DNA of 64,000 nt from assembly GCA_023230455.1 (NCBI GenBank), contig JALNXH010000005.1, forward strand, positions 62,001 to 126,000. Direction: 5' to 3'. A model generated the notes under the pieces. The model ran no database searches, had not been told where the DNA came from, and worked only from the letters and a program-made list of their open reading frames with translations. Every line of letters starts with the position of its first letter. Position 1 is the first letter of the stretch. This DNA is from Rhodocyclaceae bacterium (lineage in GTDB: Bacteria; Pseudomonadota; Gammaproteobacteria; Burkholderiales; Rhodocyclaceae). This document shows, piece by piece, positions 24,850 through 34,214 of this stretch. The position numbers and the translations under genes are program-made.

Positions 24850-25766
24850 GTTCTGGCAGCGACTGGGCGATTGGCGATGGCGATGCCGGCGAAGATCAGC
24901 AGCGCACCGACCAGGTGAAAGCCGGCGATGCGCTCGCCGAGGAACGGCACGGCGAGCAGCGCGGCGAAGATCGGCGTGAGATTCACGAAATAGGCCGGCA
25001 GGGTGGCTCCGGTGCGTGCCACTGCACGGTCCCAGCAGAAGTAGGCGGCCAGCGAGGGCAGCAGCCCGACGTAGGCCAGGGTGAGCAGCACCGGAGGGTT
25101 GAGCGCGATCTCGATCCCTGTCCATGCCCGTTCGACCAGATAGAAAGGAAGAATGGCGATTGCGCCGATGCCGATCTGCACGGCAAGGAAGGTCGCTGCC
25201 GGAATCTGCGGCCGCCGCGTCCGCAGCAGCCAGGTGTAGATGCTCCAGACGGCGATGGCGAACAGGATGTAGCCGTCGCCGGGTGTCAGCCGTAGTTCGA
25301 CGAGCTGCTCGACGCTGCCGCGGGCGACCACCCAGAGCACGCCGGCGATCGAGAGCAGCGCCCCGCCGGCTTGTCGCCGCGAGACCGGGGCATGGAAGAA
25401 CAAGGCGCCGGCAAGCAGCGTGAATACCGGTCCGGAGGAGGCGATCAGCGTGACGTTGAGGGCCGGCGAGGTTTGCAGCGCGAGATATTGGAACGAGTTG
25501 TATACGCCGACTCCGGCGACACCGAAGACCAGCAGGTCGTACCTGCGGGCGCGGATTTCGGCGCGGGCCGCAAACATGCCGCGGGCGGTGAACGGCAGGA
25601 TCAGCAGGAAGGCGATCGCCCAGCGCCAGAACGATAGCGCCATCGGCGGAAGCTGTCCGACCATCGCCCGGCCGATTACCGCGTTGCCGGCCCAGAACAG
25701 CGGCGGCAGCAGCAGAAAGGCCAGGGTTGCCGGGGTGAGCTTGGCGCGCGCGGCGGCCGCGCTCAT
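24846..25766 (-). CDS. EamA (DMT) family membrane transporter
   Basis: A 306-residue protein with about ten membrane helices in two EamA repeats. The first is PLFWAGNAVIGRAMVGQLPP ... FQYLALQTSPALNVTLI. The second includes AIAVWSIYTWLLRTRRPQIP and AYFCWDRAVARTGAT, ending with FLGERIAGFHLVGALLIFAGI. The family exports metabolites such as amino acids or nucleosides, and the substrate here cannot be read. The ATG at 25766 overlaps the RidA stop (ATGA), and its own stop overlaps the murI ATG the same way, so the three are translationally coupled. Confidence 0.9.
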   Translation of the reverse strand: MSAAAARAKLTPATLAFLLLPPLFWAGNAVIGRAMVGQLPPMALSFWRWAIAFLLILPFTARGMFAARAEIRARRYDLLVFGVAGVGVYNSFQYLALQTSPALNVTLIASSGPVFTLLAGALFFHAPVSRRQAGGALLSIAGVLWVVARGSVEQLVELRLTPGDGYILFAIAVWSIYTWLLRTRRPQIPAATFLAVQIGIGAIAILPFYLVERAWTGIEIALNPPVLLTLAYVGLLPSLAAYFCWDRAVARTGATLPAYFVNLTPIFAALLAVPFLGERIAGFHLVGALLIFAGIAIANRPVAART

Positions 25767-26173
25767 CGTGCGGCGATCACCGCCATCTCGACGCGGTAAT
25801 CGGCATGCGCCAGCCGCGCCTGGACGCAGGCCCGCGCCGGTGCGGTGCCGGGCGGCACCCAGGCGTCCCACACCGCGTTCATGGCGGCGTAATCGTCCAT
25901 GTCGCGCAGGTAGATGGTGACCATCAACAGATTCGCCTTGCTGCTGCCGGAATAGGCCAACTGGTACTCGATGCTGTCGAGCACCTCCCGGGTTTGCACG
26001 CCGATGTCGGCGTCGGTCGAGGCGGGGACTTCGACCATGTAAACCATTGGGCCGAAGGCCACCAGATCGGAATAGCGCGCGGTGGTCCCGTGGCGTTCGA
26101 TGGGCAGGCTGGTCTGCTCCAAAGCAAGAAGCGGATCCGGCAGGTCCTCCGGCGTCGTTACCTTCGGTTTCAT
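25763..26173 (-). CDS. RidA/YjgF family protein
   Basis: A 136-residue protein of the Rid family, which hydrolyses reactive enamine/imine intermediates or has related roles. Visible features are YSDLVAFGPMVYMVEVPAS, the NLLMVTIYLRDMDDYAAMNAVWDAW helix and the signature PARACVQARLAHADYRVEM, with the conserved R near residue 115 that binds the substrate carboxylate. The ATG at 26173 shares a base with the fumarase stop (TGATG). The sequence is divergent from canonical RidA, so I would not assign a substrate. Confidence 0.85.
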   Translation of the reverse strand: MKPKVTTPEDLPDPLLALEQTSLPIERHGTTARYSDLVAFGPMVYMVEVPASTDADIGVQTREVLDSIEYQLAYSGSSKANLLMVTIYLRDMDDYAAMNAVWDAWVPPGTAPARACVQARLAHADYRVEMAVIAAR

Positions 26174-27693
26174 CAGGCGGCGACCGGGATCTTGCCGATC
26201 TTGACGCGCCATTCCCTGGGCCCGGTTTCATGCACCGAGGTGCCAGTGGAATCCACTGCGACGGTGACGGGCATGTCCTTCACCTCGAATTCGTAGATGG
26301 CTTCCATGCCGAGATCGGCGAAGCCGACGACCTTGGCGCTCTTGATCGCCTTGGCTACCAGATAGGCGGCGCCGCCCACGGCCATCAGGTAGGCGGATTT
26401 GTTGTCCTTGATCGCCTCGATGGCGACGGGGCCGCGCTCTGACTTGCCGATCATCGAGATCAGGCCGGTCTGCTCCAGCATCATGCGGGTGAACTTGTCC
26501 ATCCGCGTGCCGGTGGTGGGGCCGGCCGGGCCGACGACTTCATCGCGCACCGGGTCGACCGGGCCGACGTAATAGATGACGCGGTTGGTGAAGTCCACCG
26601 GCAGCTTCTCGCCCTTCGCCAGCATGTCGGCGATGCGCTTGTGCGCGGCGTCGCGGCCGGTCAGCATCTTGCCGTTGAGCAGCAGCTTCTGGCCCGGCTT
26701 CCAGGCGGCGACTTCGTCCTTGGTCAGGGTATCGAGATTGACACGGGTGGCCGATTGGGTATCCGGCGTCCAGGTCACGGCCGGCCAGTCGGCCAGCTTG
26801 GGCGGTTCCAGCGTGGCCGGGCCGGAGCCGTCGAGGTGGAAGTGTATGTGGCGCGTCGCGGCACAGTTGGGCACCAGCGCGACGGGCAGGTTGGCGGCAT
26901 GGCAGGGGTAGTCGAGCACCTTGACGTCGAGCACCGTGGTCAGGCCGCCGAGGCCTTGCGCGCCTATGCCGAGGGCATTGACCTTCTCGTACAGTTCCAG
27001 ACGCAATTCTTCGGCCCGATTCATAGCGCCGCGGGCTTTCAGTTCATGGATGTCCACCGGCGCCATGATCGATTCCTTGGCCAGCAGCATGGCTTTCTCC
27101 GGCGTGCCGCCGATGCCGATGCCGATGATGCCGGGCGGGCACCAGCCGGCGCCCATGGTCGGCACCGTCTTCAGCACCCATTCGACCAGGTCGTCGGAGG
27201 GATTGAGCATGGCGAACTTGGCCTTGGCTTCCGAGCCGCCGCCCTTGGCGGCGCAGATCACTTCGATGCCGTCGCCGGCGACGATCTCGAAATGCACCAC
27301 GGCGGGTGTGTTGTCCTTGGTGTTCTTTCGCGCGCCGGCCGGGTCGGCCAGCACCGAGGCGCGCAGCGGATTGTCCGGATTCATGTAGGCGCGGCGGACG
27401 CCTTCGTCGATCATCTGCTGCACGCTCATCGTCGCGTCGGGCCAGGTCACCTGCATGCCGACCTTGAGGAATACCATGCCGATGCCGGTGTCCTGGCAGA
27501 TGGGGCGATGGCCTTCGGCGCTCATGCGCGAGTTGGTCAGGATCTGGGCGATGGCGTCTTTGGCGGCGGCGGACTCTTCGCGTTCATAGGCTTCGCCGAG
27601 GGCCTGGATGTAGTCGAGCGGATGGTAGTAGCTGATGTATTGAAAGGCGTCGGCGATGGACTGGATCAGGTCTTCCTGCTTGATGGCGGTCAT
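26173..27693 (-). CDS. fumA: Class I (iron-sulfur) fumarate hydratase
   Basis: A 506-residue 4Fe-4S hydratase converting fumarate and malate in the TCA cycle. RPICQDTGIGMVFLKVG carries the first cluster cysteine and the residues after it are family-typical. KGGGSEAKAKFAMLNPSDD and GIGIGGTPEKAMLLAKES follow. The C-terminal beta domain has TGRDAAHKRI and TTGTRMDKFTRMMLEQTG. Length matches the single-chain class I enzymes. It is the first gene of a coupled string fumarase-RidA-EamA-murI and lies 16 bases after the UPF0114 gene on the same strand. The gene name is by family, since fumA and fumB cannot be told apart here. Confidence 0.93.
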   Translation of the reverse strand: MTAIKQEDLIQSIADAFQYISYYHPLDYIQALGEAYEREESAAAKDAIAQILTNSRMSAEGHRPICQDTGIGMVFLKVGMQVTWPDATMSVQQMIDEGVRRAYMNPDNPLRASVLADPAGARKNTKDNTPAVVHFEIVAGDGIEVICAAKGGGSEAKAKFAMLNPSDDLVEWVLKTVPTMGAGWCPPGIIGIGIGGTPEKAMLLAKESIMAPVDIHELKARGAMNRAEELRLELYEKVNALGIGAQGLGGLTTVLDVKVLDYPCHAANLPVALVPNCAATRHIHFHLDGSGPATLEPPKLADWPAVTWTPDTQSATRVNLDTLTKDEVAAWKPGQKLLLNGKMLTGRDAAHKRIADMLAKGEKLPVDFTNRVIYYVGPVDPVRDEVVGPAGPTTGTRMDKFTRMMLEQTGLISMIGKSERGPVAIEAIKDNKSAYLMAVGGAAYLVAKAIKSAKVVGFADLGMEAIYEFEVKDMPVTVAVDSTGTSVHETGPREWRVKIGKIPVAA

Positions 27694-27709
27694 GGGAATT
27701 CTCTCGAAA

Positions 27710-28237
27710 TCAATGTTTGTTGCTTTGGCTGATGGCCAGTGTCTGCATCATCATTTTGTCGGTGTAGGCGATGGCCAGGGCGGAAACGAGGAACGAGGCG
27801 TGAATCGCGATCTGGGCGATCACCACGCGGTCTTCAATCTGCGCGGCGTTGATGAAGGTGCGCAGCAAATGGATCGAGGAGATGCTGATCAACGCAACGG
27901 CAAGCTTGACCTTGAGTACGCCGGCATTGACGTGCGACAGCCACTCGGGCTGATCCGGGTTGCCCTCCAGGTCAAGCTTGGAAACGAAGGTTTCGTAGCC
28001 GCCGATGATGACCATGACCAGGAGATTGGCGATCATCACCACGTCGATCAGGCCGAGAACGATCAGCATGACCTCGTTCTCGGTCAGTGAGCCCGCCTTG
28101 CTGACTAGATGGGCCAACTCGTGCATAAACTGGAAAACGTAGACGCCCTGTGCGGCGATCAGACCAAGATACAGCGGCGCCTGGAGCCAGCGGCTCCAGA
28201 AAATGAAGGACTCCATGGTCTTGACGGGCTTGTGCAT
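27710..28237 (-). CDS. UPF0114 family membrane protein (YqhA-like)
   Basis: A 175-residue protein with about four helices. The signature FWSRWLQAPLYLGL near the N-terminus and VMLIVLGLIDVVMIANLLVMVIIGGYETFVSKLD match UPF0114/YqhA, a conserved family of unknown function. The helices IHLLRTFINA and the C-terminal AIAYTDKMM segment complete it. It is the leading gene of the minus-strand group before fumarase and is divergent from acs across a 221-base gap. I see no clear operator in that gap. Confidence 0.9.
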   Translation of the reverse strand: MHKPVKTMESFIFWSRWLQAPLYLGLIAAQGVYVFQFMHELAHLVSKAGSLTENEVMLIVLGLIDVVMIANLLVMVIIGGYETFVSKLDLEGNPDQPEWLSHVNAGVLKVKLAVALISISSIHLLRTFINAAQIEDRVVIAQIAIHASFLVSALAIAYTDKMMMQTLAISQSNKH

Positions 28238-28458
28238 AAAATGTCTTCCACTTTAAAAAAGGAATTTTATCATCCGGTGTTGCCCGGTCCGGATGCAACG
28301 CAGAGTGCGACGCAGAGGGTTGGGGGCAGTAAGAGCCGCGTAAGGCAGCAGGCATTAAATCCGTACCCTGCGTTGTGCGGGTGCGCCGGCCGAGACCGGA
28401 ACTTATACTCGCCGGACGACCTTTACCCAAATACCCATCCATCAGGAGGAGCAGTGCA

Positions 28459-30447
28459 ATGACAACCGCCATCGAATCGGTGCTACAGGAAAACCGCGTG
28501 TTCCCTCCCGCTGCGGAAACCGTGCGCGCCGCCGCCATCTCCGGCCGGGCTGCCTACGACGCACTGTGCGCCGAGGCCGAGCGCGACAATGCCGGTTACT
28601 GGGCGCGTCTGGCATACGAACATCTGAGCTGGAAGCAGCCGTTTACCCAGGCCCTCGACGAATCGAATGCGCCGTTCTACAAATGGTTTGCCGACGGCAA
28701 GCTCAATGTGTCTTACAACTGTCTGGATCGGAATATCGAAGCCGGCCTCGGCAACAAGGTGGCGATCATCTTCGAAGCCGACGACGGCAAGATCAGCAGA
28801 ATCACCTACAAGGAACTGCTCGCCCGCGTCGGCCGTTTCGCCAATGCGCTGAAGGCGCGCGGCATCAAGAAGGGCGATCGGGTCATCATCTATCTGCCGA
28901 TGTCGGTCGAAGGCGTGGTGGCGATGCAGGCCTGCGCCCGCATTGGCGCCATCCATTCGGTGGTGTTCGGCGGCTTTTCGGCGAAGAGCCTGGAAGAACG
29001 CATCCTCGACGCCGGTGCGGTGGCGGTGATCACCGCCGACGAGCAGTGCCGCGGTGGCAAGTCGATTCCGCTGAAGCCCGCCGTCGACGAAGGCATTGCG
29101 CTCACCGGCGGCACGTCGGCGCTGAAAACCGTGATCGTCTACAAGCGCACCGGCGGTGCGTGTGCGATGGAACCCGGCCGCGACATCTGGTGGCACGATG
29201 CAGAAGCCGGTCAGTCCGAGGTGTGCGAACCGGAATGGGTGGATGCCGAGCATCCGCTGTTCCTGCTCTATACCTCCGGTTCCACCGGCAAGCCGAAGGG
29301 TGTGCAGCACAGCTCAGGCGGCTATCTGTTGCACGCCAAGCTGACCTGTCTGTGGACCTTCGACTTGAAACCGAGCGACGTCTTCTGGTGTACCGCCGAC
29401 ATCGGTTGGGTCACCGGCCATACCTACATCGCCTACGGCCCGCTGGCCTGCGGCGCCACCGAGATCGTGTTTGAAGGGGTGCCGACCTATCCCGACGCCG
29501 GTCGCTTCTGGAAGATGATCCAGGATCACAAGGTCAGCGTGTTCTATACCGCGCCGACGGCGATTCGTTCGCTGATAAAGGCCGGCGAAGCCAACCCGGC
29601 GACCCATCCGCGCAATTACGATCTCAAGTCGCTGCGCCTGCTGGGTTCGGTCGGCGAACCGATCAATCCGGAAGCCTGGATGTGGTACTACGACAACGTC
29701 GGCGGCGGCCGCTGCCCGATCCTCGACACCTTCTGGCAGACCGAGACCGGCGGCCACATGATTACCCCGCTGCCCGGCGTCACGCCGCTGGTGCCGGGCT
29801 CCTGCACCTTGCCGTTCCCCGGCATCCAGGCCGCCATCGTCGATGAGACCGGCAACGATGTGGAGTGGGGCAAGGGCGGTTTCCTGGTGGTGAAGAAGCC
29901 CTGGCCGGCGATGATCCGCACCATCTGGGGCGATCCGGAGCGTTTCGTCAAGTCCTACTATCCCGAGGATCTTGGCGGCCGTTTGTATCTTGCCGGCGAC
30001 GGCGCGATTCGCGATGCCAAGACCGGTTACTTCACCATCATGGGCCGCATCGACGACGTGCTCAACGTCTCCGGCCATCGCATGGGTACGATGGAAATCG
30101 AATCCGCGTTGGTATCCAACCCGCTGGTCGCCGAGGCGGCCGTGGTCGGTCGGCCGGACGACCTGACCGGCGAGGCGATCTGTGCCTTCGTCGTACTCAA
30201 GCAGGCGCGCCCCTACGGCGACGACGCTCACAAGCTGGCCAACGATTTGCGCAACTGGGTGGCCAAGGAAATCGGCCCCATCGCCAAACCGAAAGACATC
30301 CGCTTCGGCGAGAACCTGCCGAAGACACGCTCCGGCAAGATCATGCGCCGCTTGCTGCGGGCGCTGGCCAAGGGCGAGGAGATCACCCAGGACGTATCCA
30401 CGCTGGAAAACCCGGCCATCCTCGATCAGTTGAAGGAAACCAGCTAA
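28459..30447 (+). CDS. acs: Acetyl-CoA synthetase
   Basis: A 662-residue AMP-forming ligase making acetyl-CoA from acetate, ATP and CoA. The adenylate-forming motif is YTSGSTGKPKGVQH. WQTETGG, GDGAIRD and GRIDDVLNVSGHRM are standard, and the regulatory acetylation lysine is in KTRSGKIMRR near the end. Domain order and length match bacterial Acs. A strong ribosome-binding site AGGAGGA lies 8 bases before the ATG at 28459. It is followed by a clean terminator at 30491-30529, so it is likely monocistronic. Expression should follow acetate availability, but no operator is evident. Confidence 0.97.
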   Translation: MTTAIESVLQENRVFPPAAETVRAAAISGRAAYDALCAEAERDNAGYWARLAYEHLSWKQPFTQALDESNAPFYKWFADGKLNVSYNCLDRNIEAGLGNKVAIIFEADDGKISRITYKELLARVGRFANALKARGIKKGDRVIIYLPMSVEGVVAMQACARIGAIHSVVFGGFSAKSLEERILDAGAVAVITADEQCRGGKSIPLKPAVDEGIALTGGTSALKTVIVYKRTGGACAMEPGRDIWWHDAEAGQSEVCEPEWVDAEHPLFLLYTSGSTGKPKGVQHSSGGYLLHAKLTCLWTFDLKPSDVFWCTADIGWVTGHTYIAYGPLACGATEIVFEGVPTYPDAGRFWKMIQDHKVSVFYTAPTAIRSLIKAGEANPATHPRNYDLKSLRLLGSVGEPINPEAWMWYYDNVGGGRCPILDTFWQTETGGHMITPLPGVTPLVPGSCTLPFPGIQAAIVDETGNDVEWGKGGFLVVKKPWPAMIRTIWGDPERFVKSYYPEDLGGRLYLAGDGAIRDAKTGYFTIMGRIDDVLNVSGHRMGTMEIESALVSNPLVAEAAVVGRPDDLTGEAICAFVVLKQARPYGDDAHKLANDLRNWVAKEIGPIAKPKDIRFGENLPKTRSGKIMRRLLRALAKGEEITQDVSTLENPAILDQLKETS

Positions 30448-30490
30448 AAAAGCAGAACGAAGGCCGGCGACTGCTTCGCCGATCATGCAC

Positions 30491-30529
30491 GGGGCATCCG
30501 GAAGCGCTTCCGGATGCCCCGCGTTTTTT
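30491..30529 (+). terminator. Rho-independent terminator after acs
   Basis: A perfect palindrome, GGGGCATCCGGAAGC and its reverse complement, spans 30491-30520. It is followed by GCGTTTTTT. The stem is 13-15 base pairs with a minimal loop. It ends acs transcription before rmuC. Confidence 0.9.
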
Positions 30530-30566
30530 CTGCGGCGGGTATTTACCCTGGGCCATAATCCCTGCC

Positions 30567-31958
30567 ATGGAAAATCAACTTTCTTATCTGCTGCTGGGCA
30601 TTCTGATCGGTGCCGTTCTCGCCGGATTCTTTCTCGGGCCGCGCCTGCGCGAAGCGCGATCGCGCGCGCGCCTGGAGGCGGAGGCCGAACGTGCGGTGCT
30701 GGCGGAGCGCGTCGCCGCCCGCGAACAGGAGCTGCGTACCGCACAGGCCGCCATCGACGGGCAGCGCGAGGAACTGGCGGGGTTGCGTCGTCGCGCCGAG
30801 GAATTGCATGCGGCGCTGGAAACCGAAAAGGCCGTGGCGACGGAAAAGCTGGCCGCGCTGGAGACGGCGCGCAACTCGTTTGCCGAAGCGTTCGGCGCAC
30901 TTTCCGCCGAAGCCCTGACGCGCAACAACCAGTCCTTCCTCGAACTGGCCAAGTCGACGCTGGAAAAACATCAGGAAACCGCCCGGGGCGATCTGGAGAA
31001 GCGCCAGCAGGCCATCGTCGAGCTGGTCGCTCCGGTCAAGCAAAGTCTGGATAAATTCGAACTGCGCGTGCAGGAGGTTGAAAAAGCCCGCGAAGGTGCC
31101 TACGGTGCGCTGACCGAACAGGTGAAATCGATGCTCGAAACCCAGCAGCATCTGCGCAGCGAGACGGCCAATCTGGTCAAGGCATTGCGTGCACCGCAGA
31201 CGCGCGGCCGCTGGGGCGAACTGCAATTGAAACGCGTCGTCGAAATGGCCGGAATGATCGACCATTGCGATTTCCATGAACAGGAGAGCGCCGACACCGA
31301 AGAGGGCCGGCTGCGACCGGATATGGTGGTGCGGCTGCCCGGCGGGCGGAACATTGTGGTCGACGCCAAGGCGCCGCTGGCGGCCTATCTGGATTCGTTG
31401 GAAACCACCGACGAGGGCCAGCGCAAACACAAGCTGCTCGACCATGCGCGGCAGGTGCGCGACCATCTGACCAAGCTCGGGCGCAAGTCCTATTGGGAGC
31501 AGTTCCAGCCCACGCCGGAGTTCGTGGTGCTGTTCCTGCCGGGAGAAACCTTCTATTCCGCGGCGCTGGAGGCCGATCCGTCGCTGATCGAGAGCGGCGT
31601 CGAACAGAAGGTCATTCTCGCCACACCGACCACCCTGATTGCGCTGCTGCGCGCCGTGGCCTACGGCTGGAAGCAGGAGGCGCTGGCCGACAACGCCAAA
31701 CAGATTTCCGCGCTGGGCAAGGATCTCTACGACCGGTTGGCGGTGCTTGCCGACCACTGGGGCGACGTCGGCAAGCATCTCGGCAATGCGGTCGGCGCCT
31801 ACAACAAGGCGGTCGCCTCGCTGGAATCGCGGGTGCTGGTCAGCGCCCGCAAGTTCCGCGAATTGCAGGTCGGCAGCGAGGGCAAGGAGATACGCGATCT
31901 GGCGCAGGTCGAGTCCGTACCGCGCGCCTTGCAGGCCCCGGAACGCCCCTTCGAATAG
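30567..31958 (+). CDS. rmuC: DNA recombination protein RmuC
   Basis: A 463-residue protein with one N-terminal membrane helix (about 5-22), a long coiled coil (about 28-200) and a nuclease-like domain. That domain has TRGRWGELQLKRVVEMAGM, GRNIVVDAKAPLAAYL and EFVVLFLPGETFYSAAL, the conserved RmuC core related to restriction-type nucleases. RmuC limits inversion between short repeats; the mechanism is not established. The ATG at 30567 gives a hydrophobic N-terminus as expected. It is followed by an inverted repeat at 31965-31993. Confidence 0.94.
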   Translation: MENQLSYLLLGILIGAVLAGFFLGPRLREARSRARLEAEAERAVLAERVAAREQELRTAQAAIDGQREELAGLRRRAEELHAALETEKAVATEKLAALETARNSFAEAFGALSAEALTRNNQSFLELAKSTLEKHQETARGDLEKRQQAIVELVAPVKQSLDKFELRVQEVEKAREGAYGALTEQVKSMLETQQHLRSETANLVKALRAPQTRGRWGELQLKRVVEMAGMIDHCDFHEQESADTEEGRLRPDMVVRLPGGRNIVVDAKAPLAAYLDSLETTDEGQRKHKLLDHARQVRDHLTKLGRKSYWEQFQPTPEFVVLFLPGETFYSAALEADPSLIESGVEQKVILATPTTLIALLRAVAYGWKQEALADNAKQISALGKDLYDRLAVLADHWGDVGKHLGNAVGAYNKAVASLESRVLVSARKFRELQVGSEGKEIRDLAQVESVPRALQAPERPFE

Positions 31959-31964
31959 GCATTT

Positions 31965-31993
31965 GCTACTGGCTCACGGCCTGAGCCAGTAGC
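31965..31993 (+). terminator. Inverted repeat after rmuC, possible terminator
   Basis: GCTACTGGCTCA (31965-31976) pairs perfectly with TGAGCCAGTAGC (31982-31993) around a 5-base loop, seven bases after the rmuC stop. No T-tract follows, so intrinsic termination is uncertain. It could also protect the 3' end. Confidence 0.4.
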
Positions 31994-32030
31994 GGCTGCA
32001 TCATGGCGATACCCTTTGAAGGAGACCGCC

Positions 32031-32111
32031 ATGCCGTTTGCCGCCGATACCGATACCCTGGTTTTTTATGCCGTTACCTGCGTTTGCGCGCTGCTGATGC
32101 TGGCGTTGTGA
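32031..32111 (+). CDS. Possible 26-residue membrane microprotein
   Basis: ATG at 32031 follows a strong ribosome-binding site (GAAGGAGA, ending 6 bases upstream). The 26 codons end at TGA 32109-32111. The second half is hydrophobic (VFYAVTCVCALLMLAL), enough for one membrane helix with two cysteines. It lies between rmuC and the convergent prmB gene, in an otherwise empty 160-base gap. No family is recognised. It may be a real small protein or a chance ORF; the ribosome-binding site is the main support. Confidence 0.4.
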   Translation: MPFAADTDTLVFYAVTCVCALLMLAL

Positions 32112-32120
32112 AGCCGTCGA

Positions 32121-33032
32121 TCAGAAGTAGGTTTCGAGCTCGTCGGCGCTGAGCAGAAAGATTTTCGATTCGCCGCTGGGCGCGTCGATCCAGGTGAAGG
32201 GCACGTCGGGCCAGGCGTGTTCGACCAGGTCGGCGTTGTGGCCGACTTCCACCAGCAACAGGCCGTCGTCGTTGAGGTGCTGGCGTGCCGTTGCCAGGAT
32301 GCGGCGCACCAGGTCGAGCCCGTCGTCCCCGGCAACCAGCGCCAGTTCCGGTTCGCGCTTGTATTCGGTCGGGATGGTGCTCATCGCCGCGGTGGTCACA
32401 TAAGGCGGATTGGAGACGATCAGGTCGTAGCGACGTCCCTCCAGTGCGGCGAAGACGTCGGAGCGGATCAGTTCAACGCATTCTTCGAGGCCGTAGTCGG
32501 CGACATTGCGCCGTGCCACCGCGAGGGCATCTTCGGAAATATCCGCGGCGTCGACGTCGGCGTTGGGGAAGGCATGCGCCATCAGAATCGCCAAGCACCC
32601 TGAACCGGTGCATAGATCGAGCGCCGAGAGAATCCGGTCGGCATCGTCGATCCACGGCTGCAGTCCGTCTTCGAACAGCTCGGCGAAATACGAACGCGGC
32701 ACGATGACCCGCTCGTCGACATAGAAACGGAATTCGCCGAGCCAGGCTTCATGCGTCAGGTAGGCCGCCGGGATGCGCTTTTCGATGCGTTCCTCGAGCA
32801 GCTTCAGTGCCGCTTCGCGCTCGGGGCGGGTCAGGCGGGCATCGAGATAGATGGTGAACTGTTCGCTGGGCAGATGCGGCGGCAGATGCAGCGCATGCAG
32901 CAGCAGCCAGACCGCTTCGTCCCACGGGTTGTCGCAGCCGTGGCCGAAGAACAGACCGGCCTTCTGGAAGCGGCTGACGGCCCAGCGCAGCCAGTCGCGC
33001 AGGGTGAGCAATTCCTCGACGGCATGACTCAT
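32121..33032 (-). CDS. prmB: Ribosomal protein L3 glutamine N5-methyltransferase
   Basis: A 303-residue class I methyltransferase that methylates a glutamine of ribosomal protein L3. ALDLCTGSGCLAILMAHAFP is the SAM-binding motif and IVSNPPYVTTAAM the NPPY catalytic motif that holds the amide. An N-terminal helical domain (about 1-90) precedes it. PrmB is favoured over PrmC by the N-terminus and by placement after dapE, with start and stop overlapping (ATGA at 33029-33032). It ends the dapC-dapD-pilU-dapE-prmB string. Confidence 0.93.
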   Translation of the reverse strand: MSHAVEELLTLRDWLRWAVSRFQKAGLFFGHGCDNPWDEAVWLLLHALHLPPHLPSEQFTIYLDARLTRPEREAALKLLEERIEKRIPAAYLTHEAWLGEFRFYVDERVIVPRSYFAELFEDGLQPWIDDADRILSALDLCTGSGCLAILMAHAFPNADVDAADISEDALAVARRNVADYGLEECVELIRSDVFAALEGRRYDLIVSNPPYVTTAAMSTIPTEYKREPELALVAGDDGLDLVRRILATARQHLNDDGLLLVEVGHNADLVEHAWPDVPFTWIDAPSGESKIFLLSADELETYF

Positions 33033-34159
33033 GGCAGCAGCGATCCTTTAAGCATGCCTTCGTAGGCTTTGGCCAGCGGCTCCAGATCGGCAATCGCGAT
33101 GCATTCGTCGATCTTGTGGATGGTTGCGTTGATCGGGCCGAATTCGATTACCTCCGGGCAGATGTCGGCGATGAAGCGGCCGTCCGAGGTGCCGCCGGTG
33201 GTGGAGAGTTCCGGCATGACGCCGGTCGCGCCGTAGATGGCGGCGCTCATGATTTGCACCAGAGTTCCTTTCGGGGTGAGGAAAGGGCGTCCGCCGATGG
33301 TCCAGGCGATGTCGTAGTCGAAGCCGAATTCATCGAGGATGGCATGCACCCGGCGTTGCAGTTCCTCGACCGTGCTGGCGGTGGCGTGGCGGATGTTGAA
33401 CAGCACCTCGATGCTGCCCGGCACGACGTTGGTCGCGCCGGTGCCGGCATGAATATTGGAAATCTGGAAACTGGTGGGCGGGAAATATTCGTTGCCCTCA
33501 TCCCAGCATTCGGCGGCGAGACGGGCGAGCGCCGGTGCGGCGAGGTGAATCGGATTTTTCACCTTTTCCGGGTAGGCGACGTGGCCCTGGATACCCTTGA
33601 CCGTGAGCTTCGCCGAGAGCGAACCGCGGCGACCGTTCTTCAGCGTGTCGCCGAGGCGGGCGCTGGAGGTCGGTTCGCCGACGATGCAGTAGTCGATGCA
33701 TTCACCGCGCGCCTTCAGCGTTTCCACCACCTTCACGGTGCCGTTGATCGCATCGCCTTCCTCGTCGGAGGTGAGCAGCAGCGCAATCGATCCCTCGGCG
33801 TCCGGATGGGCCGTCAAGAAGCGTTCGACGGCCACAACGAAGGCGGCGATCGACGATTTCATGTCGGCGGCGCCGCGGCCGTAGAGCATGCCGTCGCGTT
33901 GCGTCGGGACGAAGGGCGGGGAACGCCAGGCCTCCAGCGGGCCGGTCGGCACCACATCGGTATGGCCGGCGAAGCAGAGCAGCGGCGCGTCGCTGCCACG
34001 GCGGGCCCAGAGATTGGCGACACCGCCGCAATCGATGCGCTCGAGGACGAAGCCGATGGCTGCGAGGCGCGCTCCGATCAGTTCCAGGCAGCCGGCATCG
34101 CTGGGGGTCACCGATGGGCGGGCGATCAGCTCGGCGGCGAAGTTCAATACGTCGGTCAT
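33029..34159 (-). CDS. dapE: Succinyl-diaminopimelate desuccinylase
   Basis: A 376-residue M20-family zinc hydrolase that releases succinate from N-succinyl-L,L-diaminopimelate in lysine and peptidoglycan precursor synthesis. Metal-site motifs are CFAGHTDVVPTG, GRGAADMKSSIAAF and LTSDEEGDAINGT. The dimerisation domain has NVVPGSIEVLFNIRH. The C-terminal STTGGTSDGRFIADI is the DapE signature. With dapC and dapD upstream on the same strand, it gives the last three succinylase-branch steps here, interrupted only by pilU. Confidence 0.96.
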   Translation of the reverse strand: MTDVLNFAAELIARPSVTPSDAGCLELIGARLAAIGFVLERIDCGGVANLWARRGSDAPLLCFAGHTDVVPTGPLEAWRSPPFVPTQRDGMLYGRGAADMKSSIAAFVVAVERFLTAHPDAEGSIALLLTSDEEGDAINGTVKVVETLKARGECIDYCIVGEPTSSARLGDTLKNGRRGSLSAKLTVKGIQGHVAYPEKVKNPIHLAAPALARLAAECWDEGNEYFPPTSFQISNIHAGTGATNVVPGSIEVLFNIRHATASTVEELQRRVHAILDEFGFDYDIAWTIGGRPFLTPKGTLVQIMSAAIYGATGVMPELSTTGGTSDGRFIADICPEVIEFGPINATIHKIDECIAIADLEPLAKAYEGMLKGSLLP

Positions 34160-34214
34160 TGGGGGCAGGATCGAGTTCTTCTTGGTGTTCTGCGGCGCAT
34201 GCCGTGGCGGCGGG

